In this document: positions 1 through 12,702 of the stretch, in pieces
Position numbering within the stretch: position 1 is the stretch's first letter
Layout of the letters: each line of letters starts with the position of its first letter
Assembly: GCA_007449985.2 (NCBI GenBank)
Contig: VIIQ02000135.1
Span: 45,001-109,000 of the forward strand
Origin: Desmodesmus armatus
Taxonomy: Eukaryota; Chlorophyta; Chlorophyceae; Sphaeropleales; Scenedesmaceae
DNA length: 64,000 nt
Reading direction: 5' to 3'
Made by a program: the position numbers and the translations under genes
Notes under the pieces: model-generated
What the model saw: the letters and a program-made list of their open reading frames with translations, nothing else
Database searches by the model: none
Told to the model about the DNA's origin: nothing

Positions 1-736
1 CCCCATGTTAGCACCTCACCCTGCCGCAGGCGCTAGCAGCATACATTAGGTGAGCATGCCTGGCCGCCTGCGGCAGCTGTGTTTCTTGGCTTGACACTCC
101 TCGCCTTGTTCACAGGGCGGCTCGACAAAAACACCTGCAGGCCTACGTGGCGGCCTCAGTGAGGCACCTGCACATCCATGGCGGTCAACATTGGCGCCAT
201 GACACTTGAGATCTGAGATCTGAGATCTCAAATCTGAGATCTGAGATAGGCGCTGACTCTACATCACCCCCCCCCCTGTGGGGCTGACATCCACATCACT
301 CACTGTGTGCAGCATTTCTGGAAGCACTTTGGCAGGAAGTCCTCCTTGTGGTTGCTGGCAGAGGCCAACACCTCCTTGGCAGATAGCAGCTCCTTCACAA
401 CCTGTGGGAGCAGACAACAGACAGCGAATCATGACAAGTATGCAGAGGTGGCCACAGTCACAGTGTGGAATGAGTGTGTTGTATTGTGTGGAGCACCAAC
501 AGCGGCCAGCACCAGTTGGGAGGGGCTCCTTGACCACCTGTGGGAGCAGACATCAGGACAGCACGGCAGCAAGGTACGCAAGGGCCAACAAAAGTGCGGC
601 TTGAGTGTGTTTTGATGCAGCGAGTGGGCACAGAGGTCAGCTTGAATGGGGTCAGCTTTGAAGGCATGTAAGCTACTGCTGCTCAATGAAGCACAAGGTG
701 TTGACCATGTATGTGAGGCTCAGCACAGCGGTGTAA
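1..736. other. No gene recognised; short AGATCTG repeat
   Basis: I see no convincing coding exon here. Positions about 205-247 hold a short degenerate run of AGATCTG/GAGATCT units followed by a poly-C run near 266. The stretch lies downstream of the polyQ gene's stop codon (737-739, minus strand), so part of it is probably that gene's 3' untranslated region. Confidence 0.4.
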
Positions 737-913
737 TCACACATCGAGGCTGTGGTACATCCTGCTGCAGCGCACCTTTGCGCCCACTGATGCCATCGCC
801 AGCCTTCCCGCCTTGTTCAGCAGACCCACTTCCAACTTTGGAAGCAGCAGCAGCATTTTCAGCAGCACCTTGCCAGCTACAGGCGGCGGGGGCAAGACAG
901 AAGCAATTCCAAC

Positions 914-944
<31 letters not shown>

Positions 945-1130
945 GTGAAGGGCTCCTCTGATTGCGTTTCGTCATCTATGTTTGGAGTAGGTCTCCCCAG
1001 CCGCATGTTTGAGTAGCTCAGCCTGTGCTGCATGGTCTCTGTGGTCACCCTCGCCAGCTGCTGCTGCTGCTGGTGCTGCTGCTTCCTAGTTGCGGTAGGG
1101 GCATACTGTGGCTGAAGCTTCTTATGCTGC

Positions 1131-1163
<33 letters not shown>

Positions 1164-1765
1164 TTCTTGGCTCCAGTGCTGTAACTCTGCTTAGGCTGCC
1201 AGGCTTCTCCAGCAGTGCTCTCATACCGAATCTCGTCAAAGATCGACACAGATTCAGGTATTAAGACCCTTCCAGATTCTTGCTGGTCCTCCCCAGGCTG
1301 CTCCCACTCATCCTCTAACATGCCTCCTGCCTGCCCCGCGGCAGGTTCGGCTTCAATTCCTGGTGATTGCATGTCGTCCTCAACAATTGCACCAGCAGGA
1401 CCCCCTTGTGTGAGGTCACCCCCTGCTGCTCCTGCTGCTGGGTCAAAGTCCTCGAATTCATCTGGTGCAATGCCAGAAGCTGTACCGCCTCCACTGGGGT
1501 TTGTACTGCTGCCGGCACCTGGGATTGAACTGCCGCTGGTAGCGGCACCTGGGATTGTACTGCCGCTGGTAGCGGTACCTGGGGTTGTACTGCCACTGCT
1601 GCCGGCTCGTCCTGCTGCGTTTCCAGCAGCAGGTGTTGTTTGTTGGGCAGTATTGGAGGCAGAGTTGGGTGTCCAGATGAAGCTCCCGGCTGTGTTGGCC
1701 TGGTTTTGTAAAGCCTGCAGGGCTTGCTGCTGCTGGGGGCTCATGGGCCGGGTGCCAGGGCCAGC

Positions 1766-1844
<79 letters not shown>

Positions 1845-2055
1845 GGAGTCATGTTTGGGGCAATGCTGCCAGCTGCAGTTTCACACAAGCAGGGGAGCAG
1901 GGGGAGGGGGGGTGAGGGCAGGCTCATGAGGTGGGAGGCAGAAGGGGCAGCGTTTGTTGGCCAGTAATAACAAAACACACACCACCACATGCTACACATA
2001 CGTCACTGATACTGCATGTGTGCCCCCCCCCCTCCCCTCCCCTTCCCCCTCCCCT

Positions 2056-2088
<33 letters not shown>

Positions 2089-2326
2089 ACCACCTTGCAT
2101 GCCGTTGCTGCCACCAGCAGCAGGTGCCCTGCCCACTTGCACCACCCTGCCGTCTCCCAAGTCCACAAAACTGCCTGCGGGGATGGTCTGTGCATCACTC
2201 AAAGTATTGTCATCAGCACCAACACTGGACCATCCATCCGCCTGCTGCTGCTGCTGCTGCTGCTGCTGCCGCTGCGGCTGCCACTGCTGCTGCTGCTGCT
2301 GCGGTTGCCACTGCTGCTGCTGCTGC

Positions 2327-2387
<61 letters not shown>

Positions 2388-2507
2388 TCTGCCAGCCACC
2401 ATTGCCGCCGCCGACTTGCACCATCTGCCCATCTATCTCCACAAAGCTTCCAGGCGGCAGCACAATCTGATTACTCATCCCTCCCTTGGCTGCATTGCTG
2501 CCGCCGG

Positions 2508-2559
<52 letters not shown>

Positions 2560-3404
2560 CCTGTTGTACCCCATACTGCTGCCACCATTGATGACAATGG
2601 GACCCCCTTGGCCAGGTGCCCCCCTGCTGACTTTTGCAGCACCGGTGCTGTCAATGTTGATGATGGTAGGAGCCGGTACTCCTGGTGCACTGCTTTGTTG
2701 CTCTTCAACTGTTATCACTGGCAGGTTTGGGTCCCTCACTCTACTTGTATCATCCACAACAATGCTGCCAGGGGGCAGCCCAGCTGAGCCGTCGCTGCCG
2801 CCATTGCTGCCGCCGGCGGCTGCGCCATTGCTGCCGCCGGCGGCTGCGCCATTGCTGCCACTGCTGCCGCCAGCATTGACCCCGACTCCCACCCCTACGG
2901 GAGTCATCACGGGGTTGTTGCTGCTGCCCACGACACCATCAGTGCCAACGCCTGGCTGCATGCTACCTCCAGGATTCACCCCCACCCCTACATTCACCCC
3001 AGACCCGACACCCACTGCCACATCCACCCCAGTTCCGGCCCCCCCTGGTGCATATACCCCATTGCTCGCGCCACCAACCCCCACCCCTACTGTGGTTCCG
3101 CCAACCCCCACCCCAACTGTGGTCCCTGCCCCTCCCAGTCCGCTGCCAACATAGTTAGCATCCCCACCATAGACAGTACTGCCACTGCTGCCGCCGACAG
3201 TATAGCCGCCAGCACTGCTGCCAATGCTGGTGCCGTAGTGGCTGCTGCTGCCGCTGCTGCTGCTGCCCTTGCCGGTGAGTGTAGGTGTGCCTGGTAGGGT
3301 TGTATACTGCTGCTGCATTGGGGTCAGTGTGTCGTCGAATGAGCTTTTGGAGGTAACATCAACCATGTCGATGTGGTTGACGAGGGTGGTATACTCGGGT
3401 GTCC
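737..3404 (-). CDS. Low-complexity polyQ/Gly/Ser protein, last two exons
   Basis: Two phase-compatible minus-strand exons. The upstream one (3404 to 2094) follows an acceptor ending TGCAG and ends at CAAG|GTGGTG; the downstream one (1872 to the stop at 737) follows GAAACTGCAG. The joined codon is GCT, so the frame is kept. The protein holds a Gly/Val-rich segment with repeated VGVGVGG-type units, a polySer run, a long polyQ run in each exon (about 2220-2395 and 1766-1842), and an acidic Pro/Gly segment. No catalytic domain is recognisable. An ATG lies at 3366-3364, but the frame is open upstream to the acceptor, so the true start is probably in an earlier exon. The intron between has a poly-C tract near 2058-2088. 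Function unknown; a disordered scaffold or regulator is only a guess. Confidence 0.6.
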
Positions 3405-4459
3405 CTGCAGCAAAGGGGTTTGAGGTGCATAACAGAAGGTGTGGTTAGGACAGGAGCTGCTGAGAGGGTGGTGCACTTCTGTGACAGTCTGATGGGCCGC
3501 CAAGGTGCATAGTAGTCAAGACTCCCTGCATCACCAATGTGTAGGATGCTTGAAAGAGAGGTGCCTGAGGTTCCTTCTGCTGCTGGCTCTGTTTCAGGGT
3601 TGCACAGCCACATCCCGTGATGAGTGAACACGACTGATGGGGTACCCAGACATACAATGGATGATCCTTCAAGCTGTCACAATGTTTGCTCAACATGCAG
3701 CGACCACATTGTTACTGGACATGCGGGGTAAATGTGGCCACTGCAGTTGCCTACCCCAGCCCCTCCCCCCCCTGTATCAGCAAAACAAGGAGCTCAGTGC
3801 TCATCCTCAATCGCTCACCCTTGCATATGCTGCCCACATCATCGTCTGTGAAGGCTCCCCCAGCAGCACTGCAGGAGTCCCAGGAAGGGAAGCATTGGGA
3901 CCTGCAAATCAACAACAATGCAGGAGAGTACATAACACTGTGTGCATGCATGCGTGGGCACACGCGTGTGTGTTCCATGATGGGTTGGGGTTCTGTAACG
4001 TGTGTAACCAGTTTTTTCAGGTTTGATGTTTGTCGATACAATGCAGTGGGGTACACCAACACTGTTTTGCTGGCTTTCTGTACTTGTGCAACAACTGTGC
4101 AGCCGCCCTGAGCAGGCCCGCATGCTGGCATGAGTCACCAAGGTATCCCATTCAGCCTCTTGAGCAAGGGGCTTGGGAGAGCCAGACTAAAAGCGATCAT
4201 CGTGCGCCGCAGGGTGAACCCCAGCAAGCTCAGCGATTCAGTGCACATGCTGTCCCGACGGCGCAACCCAGTCAAGACGAACTTACTGTGTTTTGATAGC
4301 ACAGCATTGCCCGCTGCTGGATAAGTCATACCCTGGTGGGCACAGTCCCAGCTTCTGGACACAACTGCAGGAGCAGCAACGGCGGCAGCAGTGGTTACGG
4401 CAGAGGGACAAGTTTGTAGTGACGGTCTGCTCCGTGCGCTGACATGAGCATACTATGCT

Positions 4460-4525
4460 GTGCCTGTGCCTGTGCCTGCTAAGAATGCAGTGAACCCTGC
4501 TCCTGCTTGATTCCTGTGCTGCTGC

Positions 4526-4563
<38 letters not shown>

Positions 4564-4591
4564 CGTCTGCTGCTGCTTCTGCTGCTTCTGC

Positions 4592-4620
<29 letters not shown>
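4460..4620 (-). CDS. Probable internal polyQ exon of the same minus-strand gene
   Basis: On the minus strand an acceptor (CATTCCCAG) at 4629-4621 is followed by an open frame of glutamine runs broken by single Lys and Thr residues, then a Gly/Thr/Ala segment, up to a plausible donor (ATA|GTATGC) near 4452-4460. It fits as an upstream exon of the polyQ gene ending at 737. The splice links between here and 3404 were not all resolved. Confidence 0.35.
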
Positions 4621-4623
<3 letters not shown>

Positions 4624-4709
4624 GGAATGACGCAATTCGTCATATTAGTCCTGTGTTTGCGTTGGATGATTCTGGTGGCTACAGGCACTCAGCACCCACT
4701 GTCACTTAC

Positions 4710-4812
4710 AATGGCTTCCCGTACTGCGCGGTGACCTCATAGCCAGTAGGGCATAGCACGTCAGGCTCTGTCAATACGGGGGGGTTCCAGTTGGCAAAGC
4801 AAAAGGCATACC
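4710..4812 (-). CDS. Probable short exon upstream of the polyQ exons
   Basis: A 103-nt minus-strand stretch is bounded by a good acceptor (CTGCCACAG) and a strong donor (GTAAGTGACAG). It encodes a non-repetitive peptide containing FANWNPPVLTEPDV and CPTGYEVTAQYG, the only clearly non-low-complexity part of this locus. It does not match a family I can name. The two cysteines and the NWNPP motif look like part of an extracellular domain, which is an inference. Confidence 0.4.
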
Positions 4813-4857
4813 CTGTGGCAGCGATTGGCATACAGCACACATCATGTTTGGTATGAG

Positions 4858-5011
<154 letters not shown>

Positions 5012-5514
5012 GGCTAACAGTCAATGACTGACTGTTTTTACATGGTGCACCATGCTGCTACTTGTGAATAAAGGTGATGCCACTGATTCCTTTCAGGACC
5101 TCCTTGCGGCAGGAATCGCCCTTTCATGCACTGGTGTCCCTTCCTTTGCTGGAGTGAGTCACTGCATAGCTGCTTGCCCTTTGCTGCACTCCTTTCTTCT
5201 TCTGCGCCTCAGCTTGAGCTCCTATCCTTGCTGCTAGCACAGCTGCCATGCCCGGAACCTTTCTGCCACTGTGTTATGCACTGTCCTATGTCACTACTGA
5301 GCTGACAACCCTGCTGCTGTGCTCCATAGCACACGCTCTTGTCACATGGCCACCAATAGCCCTGTTGCTGAAGACACGGCTAAAAAAACGGCCTGCCTGC
5401 TAGGCTGTGAGGCTCAGAGACCTCAGGTTGTGAGCCTGAGCTGTGTGTGTCAACAGCCACCCACCGGCACACACTCCAGATGCATAGTCTGTTGCTGTTG
5501 GGTATGTTGGCACT

Positions 5515-5655
5515 TGTTTGATCAGCTCCGCTGCTGCTGCTTTGCTGAGTGCCTCGGCTCCCTTCTTAGCTGCGCCAGAGGCTATGCCAGAAGCCAGACC
5601 AGCTGCAAAGCTCCCAAGGGGGTGGGCATGCAACAGGGGGTTCGCCTGCAAACCC
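5515..5655 (-). CDS. Possible 5' exon, Ala/Lys-rich segment
   Basis: A minus-strand open stretch after a CCTGCAG acceptor reads as an alanine- and glycine-rich amphipathic segment (GLASGIASGAAKKGAEAL) ending at ELIKQ before a weak donor. It may be an early exon of the minus-strand polyQ gene, or a separate small gene. The donor is poor, so confidence is low. Confidence 0.25.
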
Positions 5656-5759
5656 TGCAGGACAGATATGCGCAAGGCACCAAGGTGTCATATAGATGGC
5701 ACGAGCTGCTGCTCAGCCCATCAGCTTGCATTCATTGTGCACCACTGCTGAAGAAGGCA

Positions 5760-8075
5760 TGCATGGTGAGTTGATAGGGCACCAGACCTCGGTACCTGTT
5801 CCCATACGCGCATGGGTGTGAACTTTGGTCACCCCATGCAATCAGCACAGTCAAGCTAGCACGGAATCACAAGAGCAATCGTTTTTGACTTGCACCATTA
5901 ACGTTTACCTGTGCCAGTGTGAGCAGCAGCAGCACCACCAGTGTCTGCCTGGGCCTTGCTGCTACATCCCTGCCTGCCGAGCACCGTCTCCACCGTGCAA
6001 GCTGCTTCATAGTTCTAGCATATCACTTTATGAGCTTTGGTGTGTTAGTATCGGGAAGTAGCACCTGGCTGCATATAGACGTGAACACAGATGGCTATTG
6101 CGAATTCCGCGCGGCTCTTGGGCACAACCTATAAGAGTATCAAAGACGCTTCATACACGCATCAGAGTCTGTTTCAACATCATCAATGACCTAGGGTAAC
6201 TGTAGAAACAAGATCCGGTCACAGCCGGCCCGGGTTCCGCAGAAGTGGGCGCGTCAAGCAGGAGCAAGCAAAGCCTCGACGCATAATCTCCACCGTAACT
6301 GTTGAACTTGTATTCTAAAGTATTGAAACCAAACTAGTAATGACTACTGGTCACAAGTGGTCTTGTCACGGCAACGTCACCCCGGTGCCAGCGGGAACGG
6401 TTCCAGATTCAACATGGCATTGTGCTTACTGCAGCAATTGCAGCTGCTGTTGGTTCAGAGAGCACACCTCAAGAGTCATATGAGATGCCGAAGGCCTCAC
6501 AAGATCACATTGAGCAAGTTTTGAGGAGCTCCGCAGCTGCCTGCAGGCCTTCGGCAGCAGCGGTTTCACATGTCACCCAGACCTTCAAAACAAAAGAAGT
6601 ACCGGGCAACTAGCAGCATGCAGAATCAGCACCTGCGTTCGCACTGCAGCAGTGACATCAAAGTCTGTATGCACTGACTAATTAGCTGTTCAAACAGCTG
6701 CTTTGCCCGGCCTTGGTGCATGGATGTTGCTGAGCCTTGGTGCATGGATGTTGCAGCTGTTGGTGTCTCATAGACAACAGCTTGAACTTCAGCAGTCATT
6801 GAATGGCCATAGCCTATCATAGGCTACTCGGAGTTGGAGGCTCCATAAGTCTGATGCAGGGTGCACTGCACAACAGCCGCACACCAAGCAGATCCCACCT
6901 GCACCTCTGCTGCTGGGCGCACTGTCCTGTTGCCACTGCACTCTGCAGCAAAAAAGGCAATGCATGTTGCCGCTGCAGGTCTGCCTGTTCAATAGATCCT
7001 GCCTGGACGAGTGGCCTGCACCAGCAGAGGTCTGATATGGCAGCCACACACGCAACATCCACGCAGTGTAGTGGCTGCTGTGGCAGCCATGTCATATGTC
7101 GTGACTAGCCCCTGGCACTGCGTCCAGCATTCCTGGTTTCAGTTCACCGGCCCCTCTGATGTCGAGAGCGTTGTGCTGTGGCAGCTAGGTTGGCAACTGT
7201 CGCTGAGCAAACCGGTAGGGGCCTATTGTGGCCTCTGCACAAACCTAAAAAAGGCAGGCACAGTGCAGATGCAAGTTGAAGTTAGCCTCTTCTGTGGTCA
7301 AAAAAGGTGCCAGCTGCTGCTGTGTCTAGTCTTGTGGTAAACTGCACCTCAGCACTTCAATGCTGGTCACGTGATGCAGTGCTGGTCATCTGCCCCAAAA
7401 AATGCAATCCTCCCGTCTGTGATACGGCCTGCCAGGCCGCGTGGCTACCACTGGAAGTGCACTGGGCACAACCACAACTGTTGCAGTGACCGCCCCATCC
7501 CACAGGGAAACACACTGTTTATAATTTTTTTCTTCAAGTGGCAAACACACAATTGCCAAGCTGATGTAGGCTGACTCGCTTGTCAGTGACAAGGGAGGCG
7601 CTTTAGCAACAGCAGAGTTGCTGCAGCAGCAGGGCTTGCAATTGGTGCAGGTGTTGTCACTAGCTGCTGCATATCATCTCGGACATTTGACAAATCGCTC
7701 GCAGCACTGCTGAAGACAAAACACAAGCTAATTACTGTCATCATCATCAGAGTTGCTTTCCGTCTCACGGCACATGCCCCTACCTCGGACGGCGTTGATC
7801 GGGGTTTAAACGGCAGGCGGGCGTTGCGGCGCAAACATAAGTAGGCGACTGCACTCTAACCCAATCACTCACAAGTCAACACAATCTGCAAGATCAGCCA
7901 TAAACAGGTGCGCAGATGAGATACGAGGCTTGAGAGCGTGCACGAGCAAAGGAGCTGATCATGACTCATGACTTCCAGCACACTGAGCGATCACATCGTG
8001 CAATCAATTTTGCTTTTCTCAGCACTAACTTCAAATTGGTATTGTGTGCTGGCCGCCGCAGAGAGGCTGGGCAAG
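5760..8075. other. Intergenic stretch, nothing convincing
   Basis: No open frame here has recognisable family features or a good splice context on either strand. It contains a duplicated 24-bp word (GCCTTGGTGCATGGATGTTGC near 6711 and 6736). The last few hundred bases should contain the promoter and 5' leader of the secreted protein gene at 8076. Confidence 0.35.
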
Positions 8076-8453
8076 ATGGACATCCGGGCACTGCTGCTTC
8101 TGGGCTTGTGCTGTGCAGCAGCACTGACCCCTGCACTGTCTCTGCAGTGCTATTTTGGGGGCAGTGCCTACAACGGAGTGTTCACAGCAGACGTCACGCC
8201 CTCAGCTGATATCAAGAAGGTTTGCGCGAGGTACCAGTACAACTGCACAACCCTCCTGGCCTGCAACGCAGATGACAATGGCGAATGGATCTACACCAGC
8301 ACGAACGAGGCGAACTGCCCCGTTTTCGAGGTTAATGAAGCGGTTTACACGAACTTGCGGTGCTGCAATACCACCAACTGCAATGCGCCTGACCCAGCAG
8401 TTGATCCAGCCAACAAGATCATCCCCAAGCCTGAGAACTTCACCCAGGCTTAA
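8076..8453 (+). CDS. Small secreted Ly6/uPAR-like cysteine-rich protein
   Basis: A single-exon 125-residue protein. I chose the ATG at 8076 because it begins directly with a signal peptide (MDIRALLLLGLCCAAAL, cleavage near ALS-LQC); the frame is open 108 bases further upstream but that extension has no function I can see. The predicted mature part has eight cysteines, starting with LQC and ending in RCCNTTNCNAP. The CC-x4-CN ending is the signature of the three-finger Ly6/uPAR fold, and the spacing of the other cysteines roughly fits. There are two N-x-T/S sites in the CNTTNC and YNCTT regions. There is no clear GPI-anchor tail, so it is probably secreted. The fold assignment is an inference from cysteine pattern; a lineage-specific cysteine-rich protein is the alternative. 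Confidence 0.65.
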   Translation: MDIRALLLLGLCCAAALTPALSLQCYFGGSAYNGVFTADVTPSADIKKVCARYQYNCTTLLACNADDNGEWIYTSTNEANCPVFEVNEAVYTNLRCCNTTNCNAPDPAVDPANKIIPKPENFTQA

Positions 8454-10820
8454 AGGCTGGCGCTGCTGGGCTGACCCTGTTGTGCCCTGGATATTTTCGC
8501 CACAAACCCAATCTATCGGATAGGTAGCAGGCTGGTGGTAGGGAGACATGATATGGTCTGTTGAGTGCGCTGCAGTTGCAGATTCTGCGTGACCGGCATT
8601 GTTGGTTGGCACTGCTGAGGCTCAGTAGCATGGTCGCTTGGTGTTGCATTGTCACTGTGATTGGCAATGGCGGTGTGTCTGCAGCAGCTGACGCAGCTGT
8701 ATTGTGCTGTCATGCGGCATGTTGCTTTGCTTGTCGGCCTTAGTGCTGCAACGCACTGACATGCCCAGGCCAAGGCATCACAAAACCAATCCTCCTGCAA
8801 TCGGCCACTCTGGCTGACTGCAGCAAACTCAATGCATGCGGGGCCAGCCGCTCCGGGTTTCTCCGTGTTCCTGTGGACTTGCAGGAGTGATGGACTGCTT
8901 ATGTTAAGCAGTCGATGTTGCTCCAGCTTGGGTTTGAGCTTGTGGGTGGGCAACGGGCGCTGTATTGCGCGCAGGTGCCAGTCACTGGCAGCTGCTGCTG
9001 CTGGTGATGTTGCTGTTTGCTTGATGGTTGTAGTGTTGTAGTAAGATCGCAGAGGCTGCCAGCTGCCGTGTCTGTTTGTAGTAAGTAAAGGAAGCCAGTG
9101 ACTGGCTTGTGGTTGCGCCATGGGATATGCAAGCCTTGCATGACACGCATGCCCGCACACCTTTCCAATGTTCGATGCCACTGTCGATGAGAGAGTATTG
9201 GGTCCATGGAGTGTGAGGCATAACTGCCCTGTATGTTTGATGTGCTTGCTTTCCGATAGTATCTTCACAACAGGCCCTGTTGTGACAACGCTGTGCTGGA
9301 CATGATGAGCATGCAAGGCCACCGTGGCCTTCAAACAGTATGTGCAAGGTGTTCTGTGTTGGATACAGCGGCTGGGATGCCAACCTGGTGTTACAGCTGT
9401 CAGCACGCTAGCGCTGTGCCTGTGTTTATCACTACCATGGCGACAGTAACCGCGCCAGTGGGGCGGCAGCAGCCTTTGGATGCACGTTTTGCAGCAGACC
9501 TCATCCAAAGGGCGTGCAGCCCTTGTGCATGATGCTTACTGCAGCAATGAATAAAACATGGTGCATGGTGCAGAAGATACCCAGTGGGTCCATTGCCTCT
9601 GACAGAGCTCAGCTCAGCAAGTTGCTACTGGTGTAACTGAATGACTGGTCACAGAAAACGGCTGAGCAATGTTCTGAGGGCGTCATGAGCAAGTCACAGT
9701 TGCGACAGACACAGTTATCATGCATGCATGAAAGGCTTCATTGTGCTAGTGCAGCAGTACTGCTTTCAAATGCTTCCTGGTTATGGTCACTGGTGCTTCA
9801 AACCATGACCATGACCATGGTGATTCAAACCATGACCACTGGTTATGCATGACCATGGTGATTGAGCAACGCAACCGCTCACCAGCCACAGTTTTCAGAG
9901 AGTATCATGTCAGCTTGACATGGTCGGACCATATCAGGCATTATAGGCAGGGTGGTGACTAGGATTTGCCCATACCTCCAGGCTGGTATGCATGCGTATC
10001 TGATGAGAAGACCGCGGGATTTTGAGGTTCGTGCAGCACTTGGGCTTTCACCTGGTATGTATTGAGTTTGGTTGTGTGTTGGGTTGTGTGTGCCATGAAC
10101 GATGCCATCATTGAGCTCTTTTGACTCTTTTGACTCAATTGACACCAACAATGCATTGTAGTAAGATCGCAGAGGCTGAAGCTGTCGTGTCTGTCAATGA
10201 AAACAAGTGGTAAGTGATGCATATGCATGTGCAAATGCGGCTAGACGAGCTTCGGGGCCCCCCAACCCTTGGCTCACTGTGACATGAAGGTGTCTGGCCA
10301 GTTCGACCAACAATGCATGCTTATGCACTCTCAGAGGGCCTAGTAGGCGGCTCGCTCATTGGCGCGTACCATAGTACTGTTGGCAACGCATGCCTATGCA
10401 GCTCCGTAGTACTATTAGCAACGATCAGTGCTGACAGTAACCACTTGTAACACCCTCACAATGGCCCTGTCTAGGCAGGCTGGTGCTTGGACAGCCGACC
10501 TACACACAGTTTCATTATGCAGTATTGAGCGGAGCGGCTCAAATACAACCAAGTATGCTGCTCAAAGCAAAGCCACAGCCCAATGGGCCCTCACCTCAGA
10601 TGGCAACTCATCAACACTTACACACCTTCAGCCGCATGATGATTCAGGCTGTAAGGAGCACCCCATTACCATCTTCAACAAGACTCAACTGTGAGCAACC
10701 TGTACAGTGGACAAGCTGATGACCTCACAAGCACACACTAGCTGCAAACACACATACACCAGCACCATCGGCAGCACACGACGCCGACTGCAACACAGCC
10801 CTATTCAGCTGCAGCAGTGC
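8454..10820. other. Intergenic stretch with small dispersed repeats
   Basis: No gene recognised. A 21-bp word (GTAGTAAGATCGCAGAGGCTG) occurs near 9040 and again near 10158. Positions 9795-9870 hold several overlapping copies of an ACCATGACCATGGTGATT-type motif. The first part should include the 3' untranslated region of the secreted protein gene. Confidence 0.35.
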
Positions 10821-10824
10821 TACT

Positions 10825-10935
10825 TCACAGCAGCTGCAGACCAGCAGCCAAGTCGAGCTGTACAGCCACCCCCCTCAGCGCCACATACTGCACATCAATA
10901 CCTGGCTCCTCAGACAGACCATCATGATATGTAGG
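10825..10935 (-). pseudogene. Duplicate of the 3' coding end of the acidic membrane protein gene
   Basis: This stretch closely repeats 11100-11205. On the minus strand both copies encode EEPxIDVQYVALRGVAVQLDL followed by the same leucine-rich end and stop. The two lie 275 bp apart in the same orientation, so the downstream copy is a partial tandem duplication of the gene's last coding segment. It lacks the rest of the gene. It could act as an alternative last exon only if an acceptor is used upstream of it. Confidence 0.6.
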
Positions 10936-11099
10936 CAACCATTTCATCCCCAACAGTGAAAAAGCTGTACAGTAGACAAGCTCAGCTTCACATACACTTG
11001 CTTCCGAACACACATGGACACACAAGATCAGCAGCAACAGCGCTGACTGCAACCTGCCCTGACTCAGATGCAACAGTGCTAACGTAACACTACAGAAAG

Positions 11100-11443
11100 T
11101 TACAGCAGCTGAAGACCAGCAGCCAAGTCCAGCTGTACAGCCACCCCCCTCAGCGCCACATACTGCACATCAATATTTGGCTCCTCAGACGGATCCCCAT
11201 ACTCAGCCATCCTATCCTCACAGCTAATCAGCTTCACACACACCACATTGCCACTCCGCGGCCCACCAAACAGCGGCATCCGCAGCAGCATGTTGGGTTC
11301 AGCGTTGCTGTGCCCCACCTCACAAACAGAGGCCAGCGAGGGCACGACAGACAGCCCAGGAATCCCCCGCTGCTGCCACGCTGCCTTCTGTACCCTGCTG
11401 CTGCTGCCGCCGCTGCTGCTGCTGCTGGCACAGCTACCACTCC

Positions 11444-11478
<35 letters not shown>

Positions 11479-12350
11479 GAATTTGCAACCACTGAAGGCT
11501 GGTGCTGCTGCTGCTGTGAGTGTTCCACCGCAGCCTCCGGAGCATTTTGGGGCTGCTGCTGCTCCGCCGGCTGTACTGCCCCCAGCGGCTGCTGCCCATA
11601 TGCCTCCGTAAACACAGGGCCACTCATAAACGCCAGATCCTCGGCGTCGATGACTAACCCCACCTCACCCATTACGTCATCCGCTGCTGCTGCTTCCGCT
11701 GCTGCTGCTTCCGCTGCTGCTGCTTCTGCTGCTGCCGCTGCTGCTTCTTCGGCTTCTTGTTCTTCTAAAAATGTATATACATCTGCTGCTTTTGGTACCG
11801 GTGGTGGGGAGTCTGGAGGCTCGTACGAAGAGTGGGAGTCAGCTGACATGTAGCCATCTGTGCTGTTGCTGTCACCACCACCATCACCACCACTAGCATT
11901 GTCAGCATCACCCAGTGCCATGTCTGATGCTTCATCTGCTGCTGATGCCTCTAAATGTGACTCTGAATCTTCATCCTCCACCTCAAAGCCATCGGCAAAA
12001 TCATGTGCATCTACTGCTGCAGCAGCATCTGCGTCTGCTGCTGCTGGGGCTGGCTCAGCATCTGCGCCTGCTTGCTGCACTTGCTCTGGATCAGGTGGAG
12101 GTGTAGAGAACCTGCGTTGAATAGCATTACACACGTGTGGCAGCCGACAGAACATGTGAGGTATGGGTGAAAAGGCAAGGATGAGTGCTGCAGGAGTGTA
12201 AACATAGAGAATTTGGGTGACACGCTTCATGGCTTGCAGGACAACCAGCAACATTGCCAGAGTTGACACAAAGATCTCCCACACGTGCAGCAGGCCAGCA
12301 CCCAGTGCGCAGGACACGCCCCAGGCTCTCCCTTCTTTTGACACACTCAT
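11100..12350 (-). CDS. Acidic low-complexity protein with N-terminal membrane segments
   Basis: A single open frame of 416 codons from the ATG at 12350-12348 to TAA at 11102-11100. Residues about 12-40 and 48-66 are hydrophobic and look like two membrane helices, followed by a basic CRLPHVCNAIQRR stretch. The middle is very acidic and alanine-rich (ADAEPAPAAADADAAAAVDAHD), then Glu/Ala repeats, then polyQ. The last 60 residues are less biased and end in VQYVALRGVAVQLDLAAGL. No known domain is visible. The start is uncertain because a fragment of the F-box gene ends only about 390 bp upstream, and this could instead be that gene's last exon. A direct copy of its 3' end lies at 10825-10935. Confidence 0.5.
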
Positions 12351-12702
12351 ATTCACAAAAGCAACTCAATTGTCCCATTGAACCCTATGCTGCATGTTCA
12401 GGAAGGGGTTTGCAGGTTGATTGACCAGCTGACAGACTGGCAAAGCCACAAAGGAAAGCTAGCTGATCATCAGGGCAAGGATAAAACCTGTCCTAGACCA
12501 ACAGCTAGCTTTTGTCTGTGCCTTGTGCCAGTCCGCCCGATTGCCAAATATACCAGCCATGCCCCCTCTTCATATATGCACAAGCGCGCTAGACATTGGT
12601 GCAAGAAAAGAAAGAAACACCGCCTATCAAATGTCTCTGTAGCACCTCACCAGTACAGCACTATGTGCCACACTAACATCCTTCTGCTTTGTGCTGCCAA
12701 AC

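Noticed and set aside
1954..2787. Long plus-strand frames of poly-Leu, poly-Ala, poly-Cys or poly-Pro
   Set aside because: These are antisense readings of the polyQ and poly-G tracts of the minus-strand gene; trinucleotide runs are open in all frames.
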